The notes under the pieces were generated by a model that was given only the letters and a program-made list of their open reading frames with translations, ran no database searches and was not told where the DNA came from. A stretch of 64,000 nucleotides of DNA, taken from the NCBI RefSeq assembly GCF_020782115.1, contig NZ_JAJGMW010000022.1:1-64000 (forward strand), given 5' to 3'. Made by a program: the position numbers and the translations under genes. The DNA comes from Leeuwenhoekiella parthenopeia (GTDB lineage: Bacteria > Bacteroidota > Bacteroidia > Flavobacteriales > Flavobacteriaceae). Numbering within the stretch: the stretch's first letter is position 1; each line of letters starts with the position of its first letter. Shown one piece after another: positions 16,866-25,847 of this stretch.

Positions 16866-18046
16866 GCTTCCTGTAAACGATAATATCCTGCTTTTTTGCG
16901 TTTTTTCCGAAGTAGAATAACACTCAAGCTAAAGCCCACACCACAAATTGCAAGTCCTGCACCTACCAGCTCGGGAGAGGTGTAACCGTAACCTGCTGCT
17001 ATGGGCAAACCACCTAAAAAGGCACCCAGGGCATTGGCGATATTAAAGGCCGCCTGGTTTACCGATGAAGCCAGCATTTCAGATTCTTTAGCCGATTTGA
17101 TCATCAGCATTTGAATTGAGGGCGCAGTTGCAAAAGCAAAAGCTCCGGTTACAAAAACCATAGTAAGCATCATCCACTGAATGGGGGCGATAAAGAAAAT
17201 GATGAGCAGGCACATGGCCATTGCGGTAAGCAAAAATGCCGTGGCTTTAATGGGCGATACGCGGTCGGCCAATTCTCCGCCTAAAATATTTCCAAATGTC
17301 ATCCCAAGCCCGGCCAGCATCAAAATGAAAATCACCATTCCGTCTGCAAAACCACTTACGTCAGTAAGCAAAGGTGTGATATAGCTGTACCAGCAGAAGA
17401 AACCGCCGGTACCAATACCGGTAATGGCCAGAATGAGCCACAATTCGGTGCGTTTAAAGATTTTAAGCGCGTGTTTGATGGGTATTGGGGTGGCTTTTTC
17501 AATTTTAGGAAGCCAGAAGTAAATAGATACCAGGGTTAGTAAGCCGATGGCCACGACAATCATAAAGGTATAACGCCAGGAGATGGTATGCCCCACGTAG
17601 GTGCCCAAGGGAATTCCGATAACATTAGCTACGGTAAGACCACTAAACATAACGGCTACGGCACTCGCAGCTTTCCCTTTTTCGGCCAGTCTGCTGGCTA
17701 CCACAGCACCCACGCCAAAATAAGCTCCGTGTGGCAGGCCCGAAAGCAAACGGGAAAAAAGCATAAAGCCATAGCTGCCCGCAAAAACGGAGAGTCCGTT
17801 GAAAACGGTAAAGGCCGCCATAAGGGCTAAAAGTATTTTTTTTGGCGAATAATTACCGGCAATGCCCACAAGTATGGGCGCGCCAATGACTACGCCTAAT
17901 GCGTAAGCCGAGATAAAGTGACCAGCCTGCGGAATGGTGACGTTGAGGTCTTTAGCTACATCGGGCAGAATGCCCATCATCACAAATTCGGTCATTCCTA
18001 TACCAAAACCACCAACAGCAAGAGCAACAAGACTTTTCTTTAACAT
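16862..18046 (-). CDS. MFS transporter, DHA1/AraJ-like efflux type
   Basis: This 394-residue protein has twelve predicted membrane helices and the start MLKKSLVALAVGGFGIGMTEFVMMGILPDVA, typical of the AraJ/YdhP/NepI group of proton-driven exporters for sugars, nucleosides or drugs. The family motif LFSRLLSGLPHGAYFGVGA is visible at about residues 95-113. A charged Lys/Arg-rich C-terminus faces the cytosol. It stands alone and converges with the M24 peptidase gene with overlapping ends and no terminator between. The substrate cannot be deduced. Confidence 0.9.
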   Translation of the reverse strand: MLKKSLVALAVGGFGIGMTEFVMMGILPDVAKDLNVTIPQAGHFISAYALGVVIGAPILVGIAGNYSPKKILLALMAAFTVFNGLSVFAGSYGFMLFSRLLSGLPHGAYFGVGAVVASRLAEKGKAASAVAVMFSGLTVANVIGIPLGTYVGHTISWRYTFMIVVAIGLLTLVSIYFWLPKIEKATPIPIKHALKIFKRTELWLILAITGIGTGGFFCWYSYITPLLTDVSGFADGMVIFILMLAGLGMTFGNILGGELADRVSPIKATAFLLTAMAMCLLIIFFIAPIQWMMLTMVFVTGAFAFATAPSIQMLMIKSAKESEMLASSVNQAAFNIANALGAFLGGLPIAAGYGYTSPELVGAGLAICGVGFSLSVILLRKKRKKAGYYRLQEA

Positions 18047-18213
18047 AATATTGTGTTTGCATTTAACATTGAAGCGCGATTAAGCTCAATGAATTTGCAA
18101 ATATAGAACAGAAAAAGGCTTTAGAGCTGTTGTTTTTTAACCGGTTTTAGTGCGATGTTGAGGGTCTAAAGCAGCCGCGTTTACCGGGAGCCTTTTAGAA
18201 AACTGGCACTGAG

Positions 18214-19314
18214 TTAACTAGGGTTCTTAAACTCAATGATAAAGGTAGTTCCCTGATCAGGCTCGCTTTGTACACTTATGGTACCTCCCAGGCTGTTGAT
18301 GTGGTTGTGTATAAGATAAAGACCTATGCCCTTGCTGTTTGAAGATGATTCCTGAAAACGCTGATGCAGTTTAAAAATACGTCCTTCAGCCTGTTTGAGG
18401 TCGATTCCCTTACCGTTGTCAGCGTAAATCAATACAATTTTGTCCTTTTCGATTTTAGACCGTATCGTGATTACCGCAGGCAGGTTAGGTTTAGCATATT
18501 TAACCGAGTTGGTGATGAGGTTAAGAAATATGCTGTGTAAATATTCGGGAGAGAAGAATACAAATGGAGCTTCGTCAAAATCCGTTTGCAATGTCACATC
18601 ATCCTGATTTAGCAGTTGCTGAATTGAAGCACAGGTCTGCTTTAAAGCTTCATCAAAGTAGATCTTTTTGATTTTTATGCTGTCCTTATCTCTTCTAATC
18701 CATTCATCCATTGTGGTGCAGATGATTTGATTGAGATTTTCGGTAGCCATTTTAAGCAGTTCGATGTATTCGGCAAGTTCGGCATCTTCAATTTTCTTGC
18801 TGTCAATTAATTGGTGAAGAGCAATGAGGTTGCTAAGGGGAGAGCGTAAATCGTGAGAAGTATTGTAGTTGAATACCTTTAATTCTCTGTTTACCTCACT
18901 CAGATTTTGCAGCAGGCTGTCCCGTTGCAGTTCTATGGTTTTTTTAGCAGTTATGTTTTTGGCTATTGCATAAACCAGCTCTTCGGTCTTTATTGCTATA
19001 GAAGACCACTGTAACCAGACGATACTCCCATTTTTATGTAGGTAACGGTTTTCAAACTGCGTGAGTATCGAGGACTCAAAAAGCATATTGCGTTTGGCTC
19101 TGGTAAGCTCGCGGTCTTCTGGATGTATAAAGTCGATGATAGGCTTTTCAAACAGTTCCTGTTCTGTATAGCCCAGAATATCTATAACTGCAGCGTTAAT
19201 TTTCTTGAAATAACCGTCATAACCCGCGATGCACATAAAGTCCGGAGAAAGTTCAAAGAAGAACTCCAGGTTATAGCGTTTGGTACCGGTAGATTGTGGT
19301 TGCGGGTTACTCAT
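18214..19314 (-). CDS. PAS-domain sensor histidine kinase
   Basis: This 366-residue protein has no membrane segment and is therefore predicted to be cytosolic. It has one PAS/PAC module (about 15-130, with the PAC-like FENRYLHKNGSIVWLQWSSIA). The dimerisation helix carries the phospho-acceptor His in NTSHDLRSPLSNL. The HATPase domain has an N box in LITNSVKYA, a G1 box DNGKGID and a G2 box GIGLYLIHNHI. No response regulator is adjacent; the partner must be elsewhere. It lies 8 bases downstream of the small membrane protein gene, likely in one transcript, which hints that the two work together. Confidence 0.92.
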   Translation of the reverse strand: MSNPQPQSTGTKRYNLEFFFELSPDFMCIAGYDGYFKKINAAVIDILGYTEQELFEKPIIDFIHPEDRELTRAKRNMLFESSILTQFENRYLHKNGSIVWLQWSSIAIKTEELVYAIAKNITAKKTIELQRDSLLQNLSEVNRELKVFNYNTSHDLRSPLSNLIALHQLIDSKKIEDAELAEYIELLKMATENLNQIICTTMDEWIRRDKDSIKIKKIYFDEALKQTCASIQQLLNQDDVTLQTDFDEAPFVFFSPEYLHSIFLNLITNSVKYAKPNLPAVITIRSKIEKDKIVLIYADNGKGIDLKQAEGRIFKLHQRFQESSSNSKGIGLYLIHNHINSLGGTISVQSEPDQGTTFIIEFKNPS

Positions 19315-19322
19315 TTAAAACT

Positions 19323-19742
19323 TTAGTTCGTATAGAGCTCAGGGGTTATTGCAAAGCTTACAGCAGGTTCGCCGTCGTAACCGTAATAGTTATAAGTGAA
19401 GATGACTTCCTTACTTTTAAGCGAATTCATCTCTGAACTTTCCTTTACCCGCTCAATGAGCATCGGTTTTATGTATTTTTCAGCTGTGTCTTTATTGACT
19501 TCGGTTGACTTATAAATTAGCGTGTAGTAGTAGTCAAAGTTGCGCTTACCCGTAACTGCGGCGCTATCCAGAGTGGTTTCTTCATCCAGCTGCATCGGGG
19601 TTTTTAAATTGATTTGCGTAGCGGCTTCCTGAAGCTCTTCTTCCAGATTTTCATTAAATAAAAAATACCGTATTCCGAAGAAAGTAATTAATCCTACGAT
19701 GACAGCCGTTGTCACTGTAATCCCCAATTTTTTGTTAGCCAT
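19323..19742 (-). CDS. Small membrane-anchored protein of unknown function
   Basis: This 139-residue protein has one N-terminal transmembrane helix (about 8-29, VTTAVIVGLITFFGIRYFLF) and an extracytoplasmic domain with several Tyr pairs (FDYYYTLIYK, FTYNYYGYDG). No family is recognised. It is directly upstream of the PAS histidine kinase gene (8-base gap). An input or accessory role for that kinase is possible but unproven. Confidence 0.7.
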   Translation of the reverse strand: MANKKLGITVTTAVIVGLITFFGIRYFLFNENLEEELQEAATQINLKTPMQLDEETTLDSAAVTGKRNFDYYYTLIYKSTEVNKDTAEKYIKPMLIERVKESSEMNSLKSKEVIFTYNYYGYDGEPAVSFAITPELYTN

Positions 19743-19840
19743 AGTAGTTGTTTTAATTCACAACGCAGGTTGCTTCATTTTTTTTGGTAAGTTATTGGTT
19801 AATTGCCAACGCCGTTAGAGGGATAAGTAATTTTTTTTTA

Positions 19841-19888
19841 AATAACCCAATAACCCAATAACCCAATAACCCAATAACCCAATAACCT
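19841..19888. repeat. Tandem 8-bp repeat (AATAACCC)
   Basis: Five exact copies of AATAACCC and one AATAACCT run without gaps up to the TAG stop of the acyl-CoA carboxylase gene (stop bases 19887-19889). Read along that gene's mRNA, this is a GGGTTATT array directly after the stop. Such arrays vary by strand slippage. Confidence 0.9.
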
Positions 19889-21515
19889 AAACCTGTATAA
19901 CCCCTAAATTAAACTTCTTTTCAATAGGGGCGTGGTTGGCGGCTTCAATACCTCCGGAGATCCAGCTACGGGTTTCCAGCGGATCAATAATAGCATCGGT
20001 CCAAAGGCGGGAAGCTGCGTAGTAAGGCGAAACCTGCTCATCATAGCGGGCTTTGATTTTGTCATAAAGCTCCTGTTCCACTTCCGGAGTAATTGCTTTG
20101 CCCTGCTTTTTAAGCGAAGCCGTCTCAATTTGCAGCAACACTTTTGCTGCACTGTTACCGCTCATAACCGCCAGTTCGGCGCTGGGCCAGGCGACGATAA
20201 GCCGCGGATCGTAAGCTTTACCACACATCGCATAATTACCGGCACCGTAGGAATTACCAATAATCACGGTAAATTTTGGTACAACACTATTGCTTACCGC
20301 ATTCACCATTTTTGCTCCGTCCTTGATAATACCGCCGTGTTCGCTTTTACTGCCTACCATAAAGCCGGTAACATCCTGTAAAAACACCAGCGGAATTTTC
20401 TTCTGATTGCAATTGGCAATAAAACGGGTAGCCTTGTCGGCGCTGTCGCTGTAGATCACTCCGCCAAACTGCATCTCACCCTGTTTAGTCTTCACAATCT
20501 TGCGCTGGTTGGCAACAATACCTACTGCCCAGCCGTCAATACGGGCATAAGCGGTAATGATGGTCTGGCCATAGCCTGCTTTATATTCTTCATATTCCGA
20601 ATTATCAACCAGACGTTTGATGATTTCGGTCATATCATACTGGTCGCTGCGTTTTGCAGGAAGCAAGCCGTAAATATCCTGAGGATCTTCTTTAGGTTTG
20701 GCTGCTTTGACGCGGTTGAAACCGGCCTTGTCAAAATCCCCGATTTTTGACATGATATTTTTGATTTTAGAAAGCGCGTCTTTATCATCCTCAGCTTTAT
20801 AATCGGTCACGCCGCTGATCTCGCAATGTGTGGTTGCGCCGCCCAAAGTCTCGTTATCAATGCTTTCACCTATCGCGGCTTTTACCAGATAACTCCCGGC
20901 AAGAAAGATGCTTCCGGTCTTATCTACAATCATCGCCTCGTCGCTCATAATGGGCAGGTACGCCCCGCCGGCCACACAACTGCCCATCACTGCACTAATC
21001 TGCGTAATGCCCATACTGCTCATCACGGCATTGTTTCTAAATATGCGCCCAAAATGCTCCTTATCGGGGAAAATCTCATCCTGCATTGGCAGATAGACTC
21101 CCGCACTGTCTACCAAATAAATAATGGGCAAACGATTTTCAATACTGATTTCCTGAGCGCGCAGGTTTTTCTTCGCCGTGATGGGAAACCAGGCTCCGGC
21201 CTTTACCGTTGCGTCATTAGCCACCACGATACATTGCTTTCCACTCACATGACCTATTTTGACCACCACCCCGGCACTGGGACAACCGCCGTGTTCTTCA
21301 TACATACCTTCGCCGGCAAAAGCGCCAATCTCCAGGGCCTTTTCAGGATCATCCAGTAAAAAATCAATGCGTTCGCGGGCGGTGAGTTTGCCACTTGCGT
21401 GTTGTTTAGCGATGCGTTTTTCGCCTCCACCCGGCTTTACCTGAGCAAAACGTCTTTTCAGGTCAGAAACCAGCAATTTATTGTGGTCCTCGTTTTTGTT
21501 GAATTTGATATCCAT
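19887..21515 (-). CDS. Acyl-CoA carboxylase, carboxyltransferase beta subunit (methylcrotonyl/propionyl type)
   Basis: This 542-residue enzyme transfers carboxyl from carboxybiotin to an acyl-CoA. It has the crotonase-like N- and C-domains of the family, with GKLTARERIDFLLDDP near the start, SAGVYLPMQDEIFPDKEHFG (acyl-CoA pocket) and FLQDVTGFMVG plus NSYGAGNYAMCGKAYDPR in the C-domain. The NSYGAGNYAMCG motif points to the methylcrotonyl-CoA carboxylase branch (leucine breakdown), although propionyl- or geranyl-CoA cannot be excluded. No biotin-carboxylase subunit is adjacent. The upstream leader carries a nested stem-loop element. Confidence 0.88.
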   Translation of the reverse strand: MDIKFNKNEDHNKLLVSDLKRRFAQVKPGGGEKRIAKQHASGKLTARERIDFLLDDPEKALEIGAFAGEGMYEEHGGCPSAGVVVKIGHVSGKQCIVVANDATVKAGAWFPITAKKNLRAQEISIENRLPIIYLVDSAGVYLPMQDEIFPDKEHFGRIFRNNAVMSSMGITQISAVMGSCVAGGAYLPIMSDEAMIVDKTGSIFLAGSYLVKAAIGESIDNETLGGATTHCEISGVTDYKAEDDKDALSKIKNIMSKIGDFDKAGFNRVKAAKPKEDPQDIYGLLPAKRSDQYDMTEIIKRLVDNSEYEEYKAGYGQTIITAYARIDGWAVGIVANQRKIVKTKQGEMQFGGVIYSDSADKATRFIANCNQKKIPLVFLQDVTGFMVGSKSEHGGIIKDGAKMVNAVSNSVVPKFTVIIGNSYGAGNYAMCGKAYDPRLIVAWPSAELAVMSGNSAAKVLLQIETASLKKQGKAITPEVEQELYDKIKARYDEQVSPYYAASRLWTDAIIDPLETRSWISGGIEAANHAPIEKKFNLGVIQV

Positions 21516-21526
21516 TCTTGTGTTTT

Positions 21527-21612
21527 GGGCGTTACCCGCACTTGAGGTGCGGGTCGGGCTCGCAGCGTTACGCGCCTAAGGGCGGGTAACTTGCTTTGAT
21601 CCCTAACGCGGC
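21527..21612. repeat. Intergenic palindromic element with alternative stems
   Basis: The element starts GGGCGTTACCCGC and ends CCCTAACGCGGC. An inner hairpin pairs ACCCGCAC (21534-21541) with GTGCGGGT (21547-21554). An outer one pairs GTTACCCGC (21531-21539) with GCGGGTAAC (21582-21590); the two are mutually exclusive. From memory, similar GGGCGTT...CCCTAACGC elements are scattered through flavobacterial intergenic regions. It lies 11 bases upstream of the carboxylase start codon. Confidence 0.65.
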
Positions 21613-21941
21613 ATTAAAGGTTAACGAAAATACGAAAACGTTGCCGTTATCCCGTGTCCTATTTTGGTTAAGAAGTCTTTAAAATTGACGCAGTATGTGT
21701 ACGATAGGAGGCTTTTACTTAAATTACTCTTGTAAATGACTAGATAATAAATAATTATATCTAGAATAGAAGTCAAACCCGCGATGATCTGTGCGTAAGG
21801 GATAGCAGCGGCATCCTTTTTTAAAAGGCAGTTTGCGTTTCTATAAAGTTTGGTATATTGAGCCTTTTAAAAAAGATACAGCGTATAGCCCGGTCACCCG
21901 AGCTTCGCGCAGGGTGATACGCCCACAAAATTGAACTTAAA
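21613..21941. other. Intergenic region, divergent promoters expected
   Basis: This is about 330 bp between the carboxylase leader element and the small membrane protein gene. A weak hairpin (TCACCC...GGGTGA, about 21893-21917) is visible. No gene or clear TAnnTTTG promoter is recognised. Confidence 0.4.
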
Positions 21942-22121
21942 ATGATGAATAAAAATACCGTACTGGGATGGGCCACTTTTATAATGATTGTGGTAGGTCT
22001 GGGACTTATAGCTCTGGGAGCCTTTAGATACAATGAGATTGCCGGCTGGGGATTTGCCTCGGTAGGCCTGGGCTTTTTTGCCATTGCATGGGTGTTTAAT
22101 GCCTTAAAAGGAAGGGTCTAA
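21942..22121 (+). CDS. 59-residue membrane protein (CAL67264-like family)
   Basis: The frame from ATG 21942 to TAA 22119-22121 encodes 59 residues starting MMNKNTVLGWATFIMIVVG. There are two transmembrane helices (about 8-28 and 36-53) joined by RYNEIAGW, and a basic end LKGRV. It resembles the short flavobacterial family annotated CAL67264 (recalled, not searched). The stop overlaps the ATG of the DinB gene by one base (TAATG), which shows translational coupling and supports it being real. The function is unknown. Confidence 0.8.
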   Translation: MMNKNTVLGWATFIMIVVGLGLIALGAFRYNEIAGWGFASVGLGFFAIAWVFNALKGRV

Positions 22122-22591
22122 TGCAGGCCGAACTCATTAAGGCTCAGCTGCTCAGGCATCTCAAAGGTGGCGAAGCGTTTATGCCGGTTGAAGATCTGCT
22201 TGACAAGGTGAGGTACAAGCGAATAGGCGAGCGTCCCGTGGGTTTACCGTATTCGTTTTACGAGGTGTTTTATCATATGTTTTATGCACAGCGCGATCTG
22301 CTTGATTTTTGCACTGCAGAAAGCTACAAAACGCCTTCCTGGCCTAAAGATTACTGGTCTTCTGAAAAAACAGCTGAGACCAAAGAAGATTGGCAGGCCT
22401 TAAAGCAGGACTTTTTTAAAGACCGAAACGCTCTTGTTGCCTTTATAGAAAACCCGGAAACCGATTTGCTCGGGATTGCCAAACACGGCGAAAAACAACA
22501 AATTTTACGCGAATTGATGCTGGCTATTGAGCACAATGCCTATCATCTGGGGCAACTGGTTATCATCGCACGCCTGCTGGGCCTGCACTGA
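22121..22591 (+). CDS. DinB-family protein
   Basis: This 156-residue four-helix-bundle protein is of the DinB/YfiT type. The metal-binding His residues are probably in FYEVFYHMFYAQRDLLDF (about residue 52) and EHNAYHLGQLVIIARLLGL (about 139 and 143), the latter being the classic C-terminal motif. Family members are metal-dependent enzymes, for example thiol transferases using bacillithiol or mycothiol; the substrate here is unknown. It is translationally coupled to the preceding 59-residue membrane protein, and a bidirectional terminator follows. Confidence 0.88.
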   Translation: MQAELIKAQLLRHLKGGEAFMPVEDLLDKVRYKRIGERPVGLPYSFYEVFYHMFYAQRDLLDFCTAESYKTPSWPKDYWSSEKTAETKEDWQALKQDFFKDRNALVAFIENPETDLLGIAKHGEKQQILRELMLAIEHNAYHLGQLVIIARLLGLH

Positions 22592-22605
22592 TTAAAAAAA
22601 AATCC

Positions 22606-22645
22606 AAAAAAAAATCCTTTGAAGCACATTCAAAGGATTTTTTTT
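22606..22645. terminator. Bidirectional intrinsic terminator
   Basis: AATCCTTTGAA pairs with TTCAAAGGATT around a five-base loop, with A- and T-runs on both sides. It serves the DinB gene (plus) and the molybdopterin subunit gene (minus). Confidence 0.9.
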
Positions 22646-22661
22646 AGTTGAAAATTGTCGT

Positions 22662-24833
22662 TTAAGCAGTCACCGGAGTGGTGATTACTTTTTGCGGGGT
22701 GATTGGCAAATCCCGCACGCGTCTGCCCGTAGCATTAAAAACCGCATTGCCAATGGCTGCGGCAATACTGGTTATACCCAGTTCGCCAATACCTTTAACG
22801 CCCATAGGGTTTGCGATATAATCTTCTTCGGGTACAAAAACCACATCGATCTTGCCCAGATCCAGATTTACCGGCACATGGTAATCTGCAAACGAGCGGG
22901 TGATGAAATTCCCGTGATTGGGTTCTACCTCACTATGTTCGGTAAGGGCCTGACCTACCCCCCAGGTGATCCCGCCTATGATTTGCCCGTAAGCGGTTTT
23001 AGGATTGAGAATTTTACCTGCCGAAGCCACATTTACAAAATGCTCCAGACGCACCATCCCCGTATCTTTATCAACCCAAACTTCACAAAAATTAGCTCCG
23101 AATGAATACACTGAGTAATCGTCAAATTCTTCGGTAGGGGCGGCAGTGCCTGTTGCGGTAAGCTCATTAAGTTTGGCTTGTTTCATCAGTTCGGCAACCG
23201 TTAAATCTTCATCGGTACTGGCCAGCGTTTTGAGGTTGTTAATTGCATTGAGGCAGGCTTCGCGGGTACCGTTTGCGAAAGATGCCGCTCCCCAGGAACC
23301 TCCCGAACCGGGGCTCACCGGGAATTTAGAATCTCCCAGTTCTACCTGCACGTCTTTGATGTCGAGGTTGAGTGTTTCTGCAACGGTTTGTCCTAGAATG
23401 GTATAGGTTCCGGTGCCAATGTCGGTCGCATCTGTTTTCAATACAGCTGTTACTGCATCTCCATCGCGTTTTAAAGTGACTTCTGCCGAACTTTTTAAAT
23501 AGGGCGCGGCACGTGAGGAGGCGCTCATTCCGTAACCCACCATCCAGTTGTCTTTTTGGGTATGTCCGGGTTTTGGATTCCATTTGTTTTTCCAATCAAA
23601 TTTTTTGGCCCCAATGCGTATGCATTCTACCAATTGTCTTGAGGAAAAGGGTTTGTCATTGCTGGGATCAACCTGCGTATCGTTTTGAATGCGCAATTCA
23701 GCGGGGTCCATTCTGAGTTCGTGTGCCAGTTCATCCATTGCAGACTCGAGAGCAAAACTTCCCGGTGCTTCTCCCGGCGCACGCATCCATCGGGGAGAAG
23801 GCAGGTTTAACTTCATTAGCCGGTGCGTCACCAGCGAATTGGGCGTTTTGTACAACATACGTGTCATCAACCCACAGGTTTCCTGAAATTCTTCGGTAAA
23901 TGAGGTGTGCGAAGTGGTATCGTGACCCACTGCCGTAAGGTTTCCGTCTTGATCTGCTCCCAGGCGCATACGCTGCCGGTTGTGCTGTCTAAAACCTATT
24001 GCCGTAAACATCTCGTGGCGCGTAACCGTAAGTTGTACGGGGCGGTCCACCATTTTTGCAGCCATAATACCCAGAGTTGCGTGTTCGCGCAATTGCAGTT
24101 TAGATCCAAAACCGCCACCCACGTAAGGTGTTATAACCCGAACATTTTCTTTAGGCATCTGGAAGGTTTCGGCAATGGTGGTCACGGCATTTTCAACCAT
24201 TTGGGTTGAAGCATAGGCCGTCACTTTATCGCCTTCCCAAACTGCAATAATGTTGTGCAGCTCCATAGGATGATGGTGTTCAATAGGGGTGTTGTAGGTA
24301 ACATCGATTTTCGCGGCAGCTTGGTTGAGTCCCGCCTCCAGATCGCCCCAGCTGGTGTCTGCAGGGTTTCCGTTTGCTTTATCGGGTTTGTAAACCGAAT
24401 CCAAATGCTCTTCAAAGTTGGTTTTGTGCTGGTCTTCGGCGTAGGTTACTTTGATGAGGTTTGCCGCATAGCGTGCCTGCTCAAAAGTTTCGGCAACCAC
24501 AACGCCTATGTATTCCCCGTAGAAATGAATTTCGGGAGTTTGTAAACTTGGAGAAATACCCTTGGTGCTGGGCGACTCAAACCGGCCGTTATAGCCTTTG
24601 AGTTCTAGTGCATTTTGATAGGTGATGATTTTTAGCACCCCTTCCTGTTTTTCGGCTTCAGAAGTATCAATCGCCGTAATCCTTCCCGAAGCAATCGTGC
24701 TTTGAATTCCCTGAGCAAACGCCAGGTTTTCAAAGCTAAATTCTGATGAATATTTGGCTTTGCCCATCACTTTAAGCTTGCCTTCAAGCCTGCTGATGGG
24801 ATTTCCGATGCCGGTTTTTGTTTTCGTTTCCAT
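22662..24833 (-). CDS. Xanthine dehydrogenase-family aldehyde oxidoreductase, molybdopterin-binding subunit (PaoC-like)
   Basis: This is the 723-residue large catalytic subunit of a molybdenum hydroxylase. It has the cofactor loop YVGGGFGSK (about 238-246), RAPGEAPGSFALE (about 348-360), and the catalytic Glu in KGIGELGITS near the C-terminus (about 691). The start GNPISRLEGKLKVMGKAKY is typical of YagR/PaoC. The enzyme oxidises aromatic or aliphatic aldehydes, or purines, in the periplasm; the exact substrate is not determinable. It is the third gene of the minus-strand operon, 9 bases after the FAD subunit. No signal of its own is seen; export would be by hitchhiking on the Tat-bearing small subunit. 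Confidence 0.92.
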   Translation of the reverse strand: METKTKTGIGNPISRLEGKLKVMGKAKYSSEFSFENLAFAQGIQSTIASGRITAIDTSEAEKQEGVLKIITYQNALELKGYNGRFESPSTKGISPSLQTPEIHFYGEYIGVVVAETFEQARYAANLIKVTYAEDQHKTNFEEHLDSVYKPDKANGNPADTSWGDLEAGLNQAAAKIDVTYNTPIEHHHPMELHNIIAVWEGDKVTAYASTQMVENAVTTIAETFQMPKENVRVITPYVGGGFGSKLQLREHATLGIMAAKMVDRPVQLTVTRHEMFTAIGFRQHNRQRMRLGADQDGNLTAVGHDTTSHTSFTEEFQETCGLMTRMLYKTPNSLVTHRLMKLNLPSPRWMRAPGEAPGSFALESAMDELAHELRMDPAELRIQNDTQVDPSNDKPFSSRQLVECIRIGAKKFDWKNKWNPKPGHTQKDNWMVGYGMSASSRAAPYLKSSAEVTLKRDGDAVTAVLKTDATDIGTGTYTILGQTVAETLNLDIKDVQVELGDSKFPVSPGSGGSWGAASFANGTREACLNAINNLKTLASTDEDLTVAELMKQAKLNELTATGTAAPTEEFDDYSVYSFGANFCEVWVDKDTGMVRLEHFVNVASAGKILNPKTAYGQIIGGITWGVGQALTEHSEVEPNHGNFITRSFADYHVPVNLDLGKIDVVFVPEEDYIANPMGVKGIGELGITSIAAAIGNAVFNATGRRVRDLPITPQKVITTPVTA

Positions 24834-24842
24834 AATATGCTT

Positions 24843-25832
24843 TTAACTACGTGCTGCTGCACGTACAAGTGCCTGCACCAATGTTTTTTTACCTAATTCT
24901 ATTTTGTACTCGTTTTTTGAAAGGGGCTGCGCATCTTCAAAAGCCAGCTCGGCTGCCGCTTCAAAAGTGGAAAGGCTTGCTTCTTTTCCTTCTAAAAAGC
25001 GCTCCACGTTCTCGAGTTTCCAGGGTTTGTGGGCTACCTTGCCCAGAGCCAGTCCGGCTTTGATAATCGTATTACCCTGCATTTGTAAGCCTACTGCCGC
25101 AGAGACCAGCGCAAACGCATAACTGCTGCGCTCGCGTACTTTGTAGTAGTAGTAATGATCGGGAAATTCAGATTTTGGCAACTCGATGCCGGTGATGAGT
25201 TCGCCGGTTTCAAGATTCGTATCTTTTTCGGGTTGATCGCCCGGCAGACGGTGAAATTCGGTAAACGGAATCACCCGTGAGCTGCCATCTGCCTGCTCCA
25301 CGTGCACTTTGGCATTAAGAGCGGCTAAAGCCACACACATATCAGAAGGATGGGTAGCTACACAAGACTCACTCCAGCCAAATATGGCGCTCTTGCTGTT
25401 CGCTCCGTTCAGCGCCCCGCAGCCCGAACCGGGCTCGCGTTTGTTACAGGGCATCGAGGTTTCAAAATAGTAGGGGCAACGCGTACGCTGTAGCAAATTG
25501 CCGCCATTGGTAGCCATATTGCGTATTTGTTCGGTGGCTGCGGAAAGCATCGCCATCGTAAGAAGCGGGAAGTTTTTACGTACCAGCCTGTGATTCGCAG
25601 TTTTGTTATTATTAAGGGTAGCGCCCAGCATCAAACCTCCGTTTGCGGTTTGGGTAATTTCTTTAAACGGAAGATCTGCAACCTCAATTAAATGATCAGG
25701 TCGCTCCACATCTTCTTTCATCAGGTCGATTAGGTTGGTGCCTCCTCCCAGATAATGGGTCTTCTGATCTCGCGAGTGTTTTTGTAGGGCTTCAGCAGCA
25801 CTTGACGGACAGTGGAATTGAAAAGGTCTCAT
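24843..25832 (-). CDS. FAD-binding subunit of the molybdenum hydroxylase (PaoB-like)
   Basis: This 329-residue FAD subunit has the flavin loops YLGGGTNLIDLMKEDVERP (about 27-45) and TNGGNLLQRTRCPYYFE. A cluster of Cys residues (in TRCPYYF, MPCNKR and GSGCGALNG, about 118-137) matches the extra [4Fe-4S] site known in PaoB and 4-hydroxybenzoyl-CoA reductase beta subunits. It passes electrons from the [2Fe-2S] subunit to the acceptor. It is encoded between the [2Fe-2S] and molybdopterin subunits with gaps of 15 and 9 bases. Confidence 0.92.
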   Translation of the reverse strand: MRPFQFHCPSSAAEALQKHSRDQKTHYLGGGTNLIDLMKEDVERPDHLIEVADLPFKEITQTANGGLMLGATLNNNKTANHRLVRKNFPLLTMAMLSAATEQIRNMATNGGNLLQRTRCPYYFETSMPCNKREPGSGCGALNGANSKSAIFGWSESCVATHPSDMCVALAALNAKVHVEQADGSSRVIPFTEFHRLPGDQPEKDTNLETGELITGIELPKSEFPDHYYYYKVRERSSYAFALVSAAVGLQMQGNTIIKAGLALGKVAHKPWKLENVERFLEGKEASLSTFEAAAELAFEDAQPLSKNEYKIELGKKTLVQALVRAAARS

Positions 25833-25847
25833 AAGTTGATTTTTTGG

